This document shows, piece after piece, positions 55,271 to 63,682 of a stretch of 64,000 bases of DNA. Location of the stretch: assembly GCF_005885675.1 (NCBI RefSeq), contig NZ_VANR01000005.1, forward strand, positions 248,001-312,000, in the 5' to 3' direction. The stretch is from Polaribacter aestuariivivens (GTDB lineage: Bacteria; Bacteroidota; Bacteroidia; Flavobacteriales; Flavobacteriaceae). Below the pieces are notes generated by a model. It made no database searches. It was not told the DNA's origin and worked only from the letters and a program-made list of their open reading frames with translations. The position numbers and the translations under genes were made by a program. Within the stretch, counting starts at the first letter, position 1, and the number at the start of each line of letters is the position of its first letter.

Positions 55271-55375
55271 TTATCACAGAATTAAGAATTGATACTTGAT
55301 TTTAATGAATAAAAAAAAGGCGAAACCAGATATAAGTTTACCTCTCTTTAAATAATAAAATAAATATCTTAAATA

Positions 55376-55714
55376 TTATTTTTTCTTAAGCTCTAATTTT
55401 TCGGCAAAGTATTCACAAAAATCACGCATTGTATCACCCATTTTGGTATCATCTGTTGCGCGTTCAAAAGTATCTGCCATAGAAACTAACGTTTGATGAT
55501 AAAATTGCTTCATCTCATCAACAGGCATATCTTTTGTCCATAAGTCCATTCGTAAAGTATCTTTCTTTTTATGATCCCAAACAGAAATCATAATAGATTT
55601 TGAAGATTCACTGTTTATCCCACCATCTTTGGCTGTCCAAGATATTTCCTCTGGAACTTTATTTTCGTCTAAACCAATTTTAAATTTTATTTCTGAAGTA
55701 TGTTTTACTGACAT
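55376..55714 (-). CDS. gldC: Gliding motility protein GldC
   Basis: GldC is a small protein of the flavobacterial gliding machinery, whose disruption in Flavobacterium johnsoniae weakens gliding. The 112-residue product (MSVKHTSEIKFKIGLDENK ... PEEISWTAKDGGINSESSKSIMISVWDH) matches this family and length. It is cytoplasmic as far as can be seen (no signal peptide). Its start abuts the gldB stop (1 base overlap), so the two are translated in tandem. Confidence 0.93.
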   Translation of the reverse strand: MSVKHTSEIKFKIGLDENKVPEEISWTAKDGGINSESSKSIMISVWDHKKKDTLRMDLWTKDMPVDEMKQFYHQTLVSMADTFERATDDTKMGDTMRDFCEYFAEKLELKKK

Positions 55715-56676
55715 TATTTTCTAGGTTTATATTTAGATTCTTTAAACAAATCTGTTGCGTTTTTATTTAATAATTCCTGCAAAGATACATCATTATTATA
55801 ATTCATATAAGATCGAACTATTTGCCAACCAATGTATACACCAACTCTTCCTGGAGATAAATTATCATGTTCCATATAAAATTTAGAAAATGGTGCAACG
55901 TCTAAAAAACGTTGGTTCAAATTTGTATCTGTACTAAATAATAGTTCTTTTTCTATAAAATAAGCCCAAATTTGCTCTTCATTATTTAAAACCCAATCAT
56001 ACTTATTTGCTTCAAATCCAATTTTTTCTTTATCTGAAATGGATGGTAAATACATGTCTAATAAATACATTTTTTTTCCTTCTTCAATCATTTTACTAAT
56101 AAAGCTTCTGTTGTTTGATGGTATAATTTGTTTTGCTATAATAGCGTTTGCTGCATCAACAACAATATGATTTTTAGTATTATTTTCTTTAATATACTTA
56201 GGATAATCAGCATAAAACTTATGATTTTTTCCTAAGTAAACATCTAAAGAAACAATTAACAAACTATCTGCATAAAGTACCCTGCTATCATAATCTATAT
56301 TGGTTAACATAGTTATAACCTTAGGTGAGTTAAATTTAGGGTTGTGATATTTTACGTGCTTAAAAAGTGACGTTAACTGTTCTTTTAAAGGAGTAATATT
56401 TTTATAAATTTTTTGAGTTTCTGCAAATAATTCTTGTTCATCTTTACTATTAATTTTTGCAAGAGAAATACTATCTGTAATTTGTTGCGGAAAAAAATAA
56501 GGATACTTTTGTTTTATTTCTAGAAGATTTTCTTTATTTGATGTATAAAAATCAACATCAAACCTTTCTACAGAAAATTGAACATCAACATTAGATACAT
56601 CTACATTTTGTAAACCATCTTTTTTACAAGACATTATACCTAAGAAAACTAATAAAACAAATTGATAAAACCTCAT
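55714..56676 (-). CDS. gldB: Gliding motility lipoprotein GldB
   Basis: The 320-residue product starts with a lipoprotein signal (MRFYQFVLLVFLGIMSC, lipid Cys at 17) and is the GldB lipoprotein needed for gliding in flavobacteria. Conserved regions include DVQFSVERFDVDFYTS (about 30-45), IDYDSRVLYADSLLIVSLDVYLG (about 127-149) and GYIGW-like GRVGVYIGWQIVRSYM (about 278-294). Together with gldC it indicates gliding motility or at least its T9SS-linked machinery. Confidence 0.93.
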   Translation of the reverse strand: MRFYQFVLLVFLGIMSCKKDGLQNVDVSNVDVQFSVERFDVDFYTSNKENLLEIKQKYPYFFPQQITDSISLAKINSKDEQELFAETQKIYKNITPLKEQLTSLFKHVKYHNPKFNSPKVITMLTNIDYDSRVLYADSLLIVSLDVYLGKNHKFYADYPKYIKENNTKNHIVVDAANAIIAKQIIPSNNRSFISKMIEEGKKMYLLDMYLPSISDKEKIGFEANKYDWVLNNEEQIWAYFIEKELLFSTDTNLNQRFLDVAPFSKFYMEHDNLSPGRVGVYIGWQIVRSYMNYNNDVSLQELLNKNATDLFKESKYKPRK

Positions 56677-56735
56677 AAACTTTGTATATTGCTGATAGAA
56701 TTATAGAACGTTAAAAATACTAAAATAGTTTATTA

Positions 56736-57524
56736 ATGAACACTGAAAAAGTTACAGATTATATTGTAAATTGGTTAAAAGATTATGCCTTAAATGCAAA
56801 AGTTAAAGGATTTGTTGTAGGAGTTTCTGGAGGTATTGATTCTGCACTAACTTCAACTTTATGTGCTAAAACTGGTTTACCAACTTTATGTGTAGAAATG
56901 CCTATTCATCAAGCACAAAGCCAAGTTACAAGAGCAGAAGAACATATTAAACAATTAAAAGAAAAATTTTCGAATGTCACAGAGGTAAGAGTTGATTTAA
57001 CATCAACTTTTGAAGATTTTAAAAATGTGGTTCCGGATGTAAAAACATCTGATAAAGTAAATTTATCTTTAGCAAATACTAGAGCTAGGTTACGAATGAC
57101 TACCTTATACTATTTTGCTGGTTTACATAGTTATTTAGTTGCAGGAACAGGAAATAAGGTAGAAGATTTTGGAGTTGGTTTTTACACAAAATATGGTGAT
57201 GGTGGTGTGGATTTAAGTCCTATTGCAGATTTAATGAAATCCGAAGTTTATAAATTAGCGGCCTATTTAAATGTTCCTAATTCAATTCAAAAAGCGCAAC
57301 CTACAGATGGTTTATTTGGAGATAGTAGAACTGATGAAGATCAAATTGGAGCTTCATATGATGAGCTAGAATGGGCTATGGAAATGCAAGATCAAGGAAA
57401 AACCATCAACGATTTTTCTGGAAGAAAACAGGAGGTTTTTAAAATTTATGAAAGATTAAATAGAATTAACCAACATAAAATGATTCCAATACCTGTTTGT
57501 GAAATTCCTAATGAATTAAAATAA
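56736..57524 (+). CDS. nadE: NAD+ synthase (ammonia-dependent)
   Basis: The enzyme amidates deamido-NAD to NAD+ using ATP and ammonia. The 262-residue product has only the synthetase domain, with the ATP pyrophosphatase motif VVGVSGGIDSALTSTLC (about 27-43), LANTRARLRMTTLY (about 111), GTGNKVEDFGVGFYTKYGDGG (about 137-157) and DLSPIADLMKSEVYKLA. It lacks the glutaminase domain, as in E. coli NadE. It is divergent from gldB. Confidence 0.95.
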   Translation: MNTEKVTDYIVNWLKDYALNAKVKGFVVGVSGGIDSALTSTLCAKTGLPTLCVEMPIHQAQSQVTRAEEHIKQLKEKFSNVTEVRVDLTSTFEDFKNVVPDVKTSDKVNLSLANTRARLRMTTLYYFAGLHSYLVAGTGNKVEDFGVGFYTKYGDGGVDLSPIADLMKSEVYKLAAYLNVPNSIQKAQPTDGLFGDSRTDEDQIGASYDELEWAMEMQDQGKTINDFSGRKQEVFKIYERLNRINQHKMIPIPVCEIPNELK

Positions 57525-57537
57525 AACACTGTAAAAC

Positions 57538-57580
57538 AAAAATGCCTTCAGTTAAACTGAAGGCATTTTTATTTTTTTTG
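57538..57580 (+). terminator. Terminator after nadE
   Basis: A 16-bp stem AAAAATGCCTTCAGTT / AACTGAAGGCATTTTT (57538-57553, 57555-57570) followed by T residues. Confidence 0.9.
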
Positions 57581-57587
57581 TAATTTG

Positions 57588-57719
57588 CTATAGCAAGTTG
57601 GCAGCTATCATCATTTTTTTTATTCTCATATAAGCTCTTTTTTTTGAACCTTTAGAGATTTCAAAAGGTAATAAAATGAATAATTGAATGATTTTTAGTA
57701 GTTGTAAAATTCTTTTCAT
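57588..57719 (-). CDS. 43-residue basic hydrophobic microprotein
   Basis: Reading the gap on the minus strand gives MKRILQLLKIIQLFILLPFE from the ATG at 57719, then ISKGSKKRAYMRIKKMMIAA and NLL, stop TAG at 57590-57588. One hydrophobic helix is followed by a Lys/Arg-rich amphipathic part. It sits between the nadE terminator and dnaG on the minus strand; a TATATTG-like box lies upstream. I have a faint memory of similar flavobacterial microproteins but cannot name one. Confidence 0.55.
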   Translation of the reverse strand: MKRILQLLKIIQLFILLPFEISKGSKKRAYMRIKKMMIAANLL

Positions 57720-57822
57720 AATCGTTTGGTTTTTCTCTTTAGCGGGTGCAATATACGTAAAAACTATTAATTATGTTAAAATTTCTATAGGGGAAAATAC
57801 CCCTTTTTACAATTTAATAACA

Positions 57823-59826
57823 TTAAACTACTCTGTTTAGCTTTCTAAACAGCTTCATTTTCAGGCCTGTATAATTTTTGATAGTTTCCAAATCTATCTG
57901 AACATCTTCTGTAGATTGCTTTACCAACTCATCAATTTTCTTTCCAATTAAAACCCTTCTTAAATTAAAAACTGCGTCGTTTACTAATTTTGGTAACAAC
58001 TCTAAAGCAGAAGTAACATAAATATTTTTACTCTCCCAATTACTTAATTGATGTTTTTCTTCATCCATTAAAATAGAAGTTACTGTTGTGGCAATAATTT
58101 TATCTTCATGATTTATTAGCGCATCTAAATCTAATTTTTGAAACTGGTTTAAATGGTGAATTATCTCTACATAAATATTTTGAAAAACAGTATTTGTAAA
58201 TTCAATTTCATCTTCTTGTAATTGTACATAAATTTCAGCAGAAACTAAATTCGAATATTTTTTATGGGTAATGGTTACTCTACCATCTTCATCTATATTT
58301 TCAATATCTTCAATAAAATCTGCCTCTTCATTGCCAAATAATAGTAAAATTCTAATTATTTCTTTTTCTAAAATAGATAATTGATCTATTTTTTCAATTG
58401 CAACTTTTCCTTTTACCACTCCCATTTGAGCTTGTTCTTGCTCTAAAAAATATTCTGGTGGTGGCTCATTTGGGTCTTGTTGAGAAAATTGTTGCTTTTT
58501 AGCTATTTTATTTTTTTCTTGAATATCTTTTTTAAGCAGTTGTGCTAATTCACTAAACAAAACACGTTCAGAAATATCCATAATACGCGCACATTCTTGC
58601 ACGTATACTTCTCTTTTGATGCCGTCTGGAATTTTAGAAATACTTGTAACAATGTCTCTAATTACACCCGCTTTTTTTATGGGATCGTTATTAGAATCTT
58701 GTAATAAAAGTGATACTTTAAAATTAATAAAGTCTTGTGCTTTGTCTTCTAAATATTCTTTTAATTCGGTAGTTGAATGTGCTTTTGCAAAACTATCTGG
58801 ATCTTCTCCATCTGGAAATTGTACCACTTTCACGTTCAATCCTTGTTCGAGAATTAAATCGATTCCACGAATGGAAGCTCTAACACCTGCAGCATCACCA
58901 TCAAAAAGTACGGTTATATTTTTTGTTAACCTGTTTACCAAACGAATTTGATCTGAGGTTAATGCAGTTCCTGAAGAGGCAACCACATTTTCTACACCAG
59001 ATTGATGAAAAGAAATAACATCTGTATACCCTTCCACCAAATAACAATTGTCTTGTTTAGCGATTTCTTTTTTTGCTTGATATAAACCATATAAGATTTT
59101 ACTCTTGTGATAAATATCGCTTTCTGGTGAATTTAAATATTTTGCAGCTTTTTTATCCGCGGTTAAAATTCGTCCTCCAAAACCTAAAATACGACCAGAC
59201 ATAGAATGTATAGGAAACATTACACGTCCTTTAAAACGATCGAATTGTTTGTTTTCTTTTACAATGGTTAAACCTGTAGAAGCTAAATACTTTAAGCCGT
59301 AACCTTTTGCTAAAGCTGCGTTTGTAAAACCATCCCATTCGTCTAAACAATATCCTAATTCAAATGTTTTTATAGTATCATTTGTAAAACCACGTTCTTT
59401 GAAATAAGAAAGTCCGATTGCTTTTCCTTTGTTGGTGTTTAGCATGGTTTCGTGAAAATAATCTTTGGCAAATTTAGAGACCAAAAACATACTTTCTCGC
59501 TCATTCATCTGTGCTTTTTCTTCAGATGTTTGCTCGGTTTCTTCTATTTCAATATTGTACTTTTTGGCTAACCACCTTAAAGCTTCTGGATAAGTATAAT
59601 GTTCGTGTTCCATTAAAAATGAAACTGCGTTTCCTCCTTTTCCTGTTGAAAAATCTTTCCAAATTTGTTTTACAGGTGAAACCATAAATGAAGGTGATTT
59701 TTCGTCTACAAAAGGACTCAAGCCTTTGAAGTTACTTCCTGCTTTTTTCAGTTGTACAAATTCGCCAATTACCTCTTCTACTCTCGCAGATTCGAAAACT
59801 CGGTCTATAGTACTTCTTGAAATCAT
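57823..59826 (-). CDS. dnaG: DNA primase DnaG with degenerate zinc-binding domain
   Basis: DnaG makes RNA primers at the replication fork. The 667-residue product has the N-terminal zinc-binding domain, the catalytic TOPRIM core (EGYTDVISFHQSG about 266-278, LFDGDAAGVRASIRG about 314-328) and a helical C-terminal helicase-binding region. In the N-terminal domain the usual C-P-F-H and C-F-x-C ligands are replaced: GLSPFVDEKSPSF (about 35-47) and WKDFSTGKGGN (about 56-66) contain no Cys or His. The fold is recognisable, so zinc is probably lost. It is the only primase gene visible. Confidence 0.95.
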   Translation of the reverse strand: MISRSTIDRVFESARVEEVIGEFVQLKKAGSNFKGLSPFVDEKSPSFMVSPVKQIWKDFSTGKGGNAVSFLMEHEHYTYPEALRWLAKKYNIEIEETEQTSEEKAQMNERESMFLVSKFAKDYFHETMLNTNKGKAIGLSYFKERGFTNDTIKTFELGYCLDEWDGFTNAALAKGYGLKYLASTGLTIVKENKQFDRFKGRVMFPIHSMSGRILGFGGRILTADKKAAKYLNSPESDIYHKSKILYGLYQAKKEIAKQDNCYLVEGYTDVISFHQSGVENVVASSGTALTSDQIRLVNRLTKNITVLFDGDAAGVRASIRGIDLILEQGLNVKVVQFPDGEDPDSFAKAHSTTELKEYLEDKAQDFINFKVSLLLQDSNNDPIKKAGVIRDIVTSISKIPDGIKREVYVQECARIMDISERVLFSELAQLLKKDIQEKNKIAKKQQFSQQDPNEPPPEYFLEQEQAQMGVVKGKVAIEKIDQLSILEKEIIRILLLFGNEEADFIEDIENIDEDGRVTITHKKYSNLVSAEIYVQLQEDEIEFTNTVFQNIYVEIIHHLNQFQKLDLDALINHEDKIIATTVTSILMDEEKHQLSNWESKNIYVTSALELLPKLVNDAVFNLRRVLIGKKIDELVKQSTEDVQIDLETIKNYTGLKMKLFRKLNRVV

Positions 59827-59852
59827 TTATTATTTGTTTGGAAAAGTAATGA

Positions 59853-59860
59853 CAAATATA
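59853..59860 (-). promoter_or_regulatory. Promoter -7 element for dnaG (TATATTTG)
   Basis: TATATTTG on the minus strand fits TAnnTTTG and lies 27 bases before the dnaG ATG. No TTTG at 19 bases. Confidence 0.45.
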
Positions 59861-59895
59861 AGAATTAGAACCCTTATTTTTTGAAATTCATAAAA

Positions 59896-59930
59896 TGAAA
59901 AACCTCAAAGTTTTAAAATCTTTGAGGTTA
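59896..59930 (-). terminator. Terminator of the clpX transcript (CCTCAAAG type)
   Basis: Arms AACCTCAAAG (59901-59910) and CTTTGAGGTT (59920-59929); on the minus strand the U-tract comes from the A-run at 59896-59900. It resembles the hairpins at 3572 and 44899 and lies beyond repeat R2. Confidence 0.7.
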
Positions 59931-59978
59931 GTATGTATTCTAAAAGTTGTTTTTACGAACTTCCTCTTTTTAGCTTAC

Positions 59979-60073
59979 AATATGCGTTAAGGATTGAGCA
60001 ATTGTTTGAGCTCTTTTTTGTCTTTTACAAAAAAAGCGAGTGTCTTTCGACTGCGCTCAATATAAACTTCAGC
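59979..60073 (+). repeat. Dispersed repeat R2, copy 2
   Basis: AATATGCGTTAAGGATTGAG ... TTTTACAAAAAAAGCGAGTG ... TCTTTCGACTGCGCTCAATA ... AAACTTCAGC. It aligns along about 95 bases with the copy at 44968-45060, including CGAGTGTCTTTCGACTGC. Confidence 0.8.
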
Positions 60074-60100
60074 CTGACCTTAAAGGTGGAGCCAAAAAAA

Positions 60101-61339
60101 TTAAGAAGCAGCTCTCAACTTTTTTAATGTTGTATTCGTCAATTTTGCTTCTGCGTATTCTTTGGTTACGTTAAATTCTTTTTCGTTAGAACTTGGTAAA
60201 TCAAACATTGCATCTGTAAAAATAGCTTCACATAAAGAGCGTAAACCTCTTGCACCTAATTTATACTCTACTGCTTTTTCTACGATATAATTTAATGCTT
60301 CTTCTTCAATAGTAAAAGCGACATCGTCCATTGTAAATAGCTTGGAATATTGCTTGATTATTGAATTTTTAGGCTCTGTTAAAATGGCTCTTAACGTTGT
60401 TGCATCCAAAGGATTCATGTAACTTAAAACCGGTAAACGTCCAATAATTTCTGGAATTAAACCAAATGCTTTTAAGTCTGATGGAATGATGTATTGCAAC
60501 AAGTTTTCCTCATCAACTTTATCATCATCTAATGAAGCACTAAAACCTACAGCTTGCATATTTAAACGCTTGCTGATAATTTTTTCGATTCCTGAAAATG
60601 CGCCTCCAGCAATAAATAAAATTTCTTTTGTATCTACTTCTACAAATTTTTGTTCAGGATGTTTTCTACCACCTTTTGGAGCGACATTTACAACAGTTCC
60701 TTCTAATAATTTTAACAATGCTTGTTGTACTCCTTCTCCAGAAACATCTCTAGTGATTGATGGATTGTCTCCTTTTCTGGCAATTTTATCAATTTCATCT
60801 ATAAAAACAATACCTCTTTGTGCTTTTTCTACATCATAATCTGCTGCTTGTAAAAGTCTGCTTAAAATGCTTTCTACGTCTTCACCTACATAACCTGCTT
60901 GTGTTAAAACGGTAGCATCTACAATTGAAAAAGGAACGTTTAACATTTTTGCAATTGTTTTTGCTACCAATGTTTTTCCTGTTCCAGTTTCTCCTACTAA
61001 AACAATGTTCGATTTTTCGATTTCTACTTCGTCTTCATCATTTTTTGTTTGTAATAATCTTTTGTAATGATTATAAACAGCAACAGCCATAGAACGTTTT
61101 GTTTCGTTTTGTCCTATGATATATTGATCTAAAAATTCTTTAATTTCTAGAGGTTTTTTTAGCGTTAAATCTTTAGATAGATTGCTTGTTTTTGATTCAG
61201 AAATTTCTTCTTCTACAATTCCATGAGCTTGCTCTATACATTTATCACAAATGTGAGCATCCATTCCTGCAATTAGCAAATCGGTTTCTGCTTTTTTTCG
61301 TCCGCAAAACGAACATTCTAAATTTTCTTCTTTTGACAT
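60101..61339 (-). CDS. clpX: ATP-dependent Clp protease ATP-binding subunit ClpX
   Basis: ClpX unfolds tagged substrates and feeds them to ClpP. The 412-residue product has the N-terminal zinc finger ([15 protein letters not shown]; four Cys at about 9, 12, 31, 34), the Walker A GETGTGKT (about 116-123), Walker [12 protein letters not shown] (about 179-189) and the sensor/arginine region with [19 protein letters not shown]. Length is normal. It lies downstream of clpP on the same strand with a 71-base gap. Confidence 0.97.
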   Translation of the reverse strand: MSKEENLECSFCGRKKAETDLLIAGMDAHICDKCIEQAHGIVEEEISESKTSNLSKDLTLKKPLEIKEFLDQYIIGQNETKRSMAVAVYNHYKRLLQTKNDEDEVEIEKSNIVLVGETGTGKTLVAKTIAKMLNVPFSIVDATVLTQAGYVGEDVESILSRLLQAADYDVEKAQRGIVFIDEIDKIARKGDNPSITRDVSGEGVQQALLKLLEGTVVNVAPKGGRKHPEQKFVEVDTKEILFIAGGAFSGIEKIISKRLNMQAVGFSASLDDDKVDEENLLQYIIPSDLKAFGLIPEIIGRLPVLSYMNPLDATTLRAILTEPKNSIIKQYSKLFTMDDVAFTIEEEALNYIVEKAVEYKLGARGLRSLCEAIFTDAMFDLPSSNEKEFNVTKEYAEAKLTNTTLKKLRAAS

Positions 61340-61410
61340 TTAATTGGTTTTTGGTTGATAGTTTTTGGTTGTTGGCTATAAACCATCAACAAAAAACTAA
61401 AAACTAATAA

Positions 61411-62073
61411 CTATTTCTTTCTTGCTAAAATTTCGTCAATCATTCCATATGCTTTTGCTTCATCTGCTTTCATCCAATAATCTCTATCTGAATCGTTGTG
61501 AACTTTTTCTACAGTTTGTCCTGAATGATGTGCAATAATTGCATACAATTCGTCTTTTAACTTTAAGATTTCTCTTGCAGTAATTTCAATATCAGAAGCT
61601 TGACCTTGAGCACCTCCTAAAGGTTGATGAATCATAATTCTGGAATGTGGTAACGCAGAACGTTTTCCTTTTTCTCCAGCACACATTAAAACTGCTCCCA
61701 TAGAAGCTGCCATTCCTGTACAAATGGTTGCAACGTCTGGCTTTATAAACTGCATAGTATCGTAAATTCCTAAACCTGCATACACACCTCCTCCAGGAGA
61801 ATTGATATATATTGAAATGTCTTTATTAGCATCTACACTTTCTAAAAACAGTAATTGTGCTTGAATTACATTAGCAACTTGATCGTTAATTCCTGTTCCT
61901 AAAAAAATAATTCTGTCCATCATTAAACGTGAAAAAACATCCATTTGAGTGATGTTCATTTGACGTTCTTCCATAATATATGGCGTTAAACTACTTGTTA
62001 TTTTTGTAAAATTAGTACTACTAATTCCATGATGTTTTGTTGCGTATTTCTCGAACTCTTTTCCGTAATCCAT
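61411..62073 (-). CDS. clpP: ATP-dependent Clp protease proteolytic subunit ClpP
   Basis: ClpP forms the 14-subunit proteolytic chamber. The 220-residue product has the catalytic triad: Ser in [10 protein letters not shown] (about 116-125), His in [10 protein letters not shown] (about 144-153) and Asp in NDSDRDYWM (about 193-201), plus [15 protein letters not shown] (about 90-104). Its position between tig and clpX gives the widely conserved tig-clpP-clpX order. A terminator separates it from tig, so tig and clpP may be partly uncoupled. Confidence 0.97.
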   Translation of the reverse strand: MDYGKEFEKYATKHHGISSTNFTKITSSLTPYIMEERQMNITQMDVFSRLMMDRIIFLGTGINDQVANVIQAQLLFLESVDANKDISIYINSPGGGVYAGLGIYDTMQFIKPDVATICTGMAASMGAVLMCAGEKGKRSALPHSRIMIHQPLGGAQGQASDIEITAREILKLKDELYAIIAHHSGQTVEKVHNDSDRDYWMKADEAKAYGMIDEILARKK

Positions 62074-62160
62074 TTTTGTGATTCTATTTTAAGTTTTATA
62101 CTGTAAATATAAGAACTATTTTCTTACTATTTTGTTACAGCTTTGTTAGAGTTTGTCGGT

Positions 62161-62192
62161 AAAAAAACCTGAATTTTACAATTCAGGTTTCT
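62161..62192 (-). terminator. Terminator after tig
   Basis: Arms AAACCTGAATT and AATTCAGGTTT (62165-62175 and 62180-62190). On the minus strand a U-tract follows from the A-run at 62161-62164. Confidence 0.8.
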
Positions 62193-62222
62193 AATTTTTA
62201 TAATCAAATTCTAAAGAAACTT

Positions 62223-62244
62223 CTCAACTGCGCTCGAAGTAACA
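62223..62244. repeat. Short copy of the ACTGCGCTC repeat core
   Basis: CTCAACTGCGCTCGAAGTAA shares the core ACTGCGCTC with repeat R2 (copy 2) and resembles the module in R1 copy 1. It lies 19 bases beyond the tig stop. Confidence 0.5.
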
Positions 62245-62262
62245 TTTTAGAATTAAGAATAT

Positions 62263-63585
62263 TTATTTGTAAACTTCTTTTACGAAATCTTCGTAAGAAA
62301 CTTCTTTTGTTTTAAAACTCATGTTTTCTTTATAAAAAGCCAATAATTTTTGACTAATTAATTGAGATTGTAATTTTTGAGCTTCTTCTTGGTTTTGTAA
62401 AATTCTACCAGCAATATCATCCAATTCTTTTTCTTCTGGATTCATATTGCCAAATTGTGCCATTTGCGTACGGATAAATCCTTTTGCATAGTCTACCAAT
62501 TCTGCATAATCTAATTTAATGTCGTTATCTTTCATCACTTTTCCTTCAATTAATTGATAACGTAAACCTTTTTCAGATTTTTCAAATTCAGCTTTTGCTT
62601 CTTCTGCAGATAATGGTTTTTCACCTGCTGTTTCTAACCATTTTTGCAAAAACTCTTTCGGCAAATCAAACTTTGTGTTTTCTACTAAATGCTCTGTTAC
62701 AGCATTTAATAATTGTTGATCTGCTTGTTGTGCAAATTGCTTTTCTGCATCTTCCTTAATTTTTTCTCTTAATTCAGTTGCTGTTTTTACACTTCCATCA
62801 GGAAATAATTTATCAAATAATTCTTGATCTAAATCTGCAGGTTCCGTTTTTGTAATATCTTCTATAGTTAAAGTAACTTTGATATCTAAGTCATGAATTT
62901 CTTCATGAGGAACCCCTAAAATATGTTGTAATTTATGGTCGTCTTCAAATAACTTTTTTGTATCTAATTCAATTACGTCACCAATTTTAGCTCCAATGAT
63001 TTTCTTTTGGTTTTTCTTTCCTTGTAAATCTTTTACTAAAAAAGTACCTTTTTTATTGATTTCTTTTTCTTCATTTACAAAAGTTCCTGTAACATTTGCA
63101 TCTTCTGTAACTTCATCTAAAGAAGACATTTTACCATAACGAGTTTGAATATTTTTTACTTCTTCGTCTAATAAATCTTCTGTAGCAATGATATTATAAG
63201 CTGTAATTTTCTTCTTCGATTTTAAATCTACATCAAACTTTGGTGCTAAACCTAATTCAAATTCGAAAGAAAATTTATCTGCATCCCAATTGAAATCGTC
63301 TTGAATTCTTGGTAATGGATTTCCTAAAATATCTAATTTTTCTTCGGTAATAAATTTATTTAAAGAATCCTGTAAAAGCTTGTTTACTTCGTCTATCATT
63401 ATAGATTTACCATATTGCTTTTTAATCATTCCCATAGGAACGTGCCCTTTTCTAAAACCTGGAATGTCTGCTTTCTTACGATAATCTGTTAGTAACTTGT
63501 CTACTTTCGCTTGATAATCGTTTGCAACAATATCAACTTTTACAACTGCGTTTAACGCATCTATGTTCTCTTTTGTAATATTCAT
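62263..63585 (-). CDS. tig: Trigger factor
   Basis: Trigger factor is the ribosome-bound chaperone and peptidyl-prolyl isomerase. The 440-residue product has the N-terminal ribosome-binding signature PGFRKGHVPMGMIKKQYG (about 42-59), a central region in place of a typical FKBP domain (about 150-240), which is divergent, and the long helical C-terminal arms (about 245-440). A consensus promoter precedes it. Bacteroidota trigger factors commonly show this divergent middle. Confidence 0.95.
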   Translation of the reverse strand: MNITKENIDALNAVVKVDIVANDYQAKVDKLLTDYRKKADIPGFRKGHVPMGMIKKQYGKSIMIDEVNKLLQDSLNKFITEEKLDILGNPLPRIQDDFNWDADKFSFEFELGLAPKFDVDLKSKKKITAYNIIATEDLLDEEVKNIQTRYGKMSSLDEVTEDANVTGTFVNEEKEINKKGTFLVKDLQGKKNQKKIIGAKIGDVIELDTKKLFEDDHKLQHILGVPHEEIHDLDIKVTLTIEDITKTEPADLDQELFDKLFPDGSVKTATELREKIKEDAEKQFAQQADQQLLNAVTEHLVENTKFDLPKEFLQKWLETAGEKPLSAEEAKAEFEKSEKGLRYQLIEGKVMKDNDIKLDYAELVDYAKGFIRTQMAQFGNMNPEEKELDDIAGRILQNQEEAQKLQSQLISQKLLAFYKENMSFKTKEVSYEDFVKEVYK

Positions 63586-63618
63586 TTATTTATTCTTTTA
63601 TCTTGAAAAAATCGAGTG

Positions 63619-63649
63619 CAAAATTACGCTTTTTAATTGATTGCACAAA
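63619..63649 (-). promoter_or_regulatory. Consensus promoter of tig
   Basis: On the minus strand TTTG (63649-63646), exactly 19 bases, then TAATTTTG (63626-63619), 34 bases before the tig ATG. Confidence 0.85.
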
Positions 63650-63682
63650 TGTTTAAGTGGTTCTATTTCAGTGTTTATTTTA

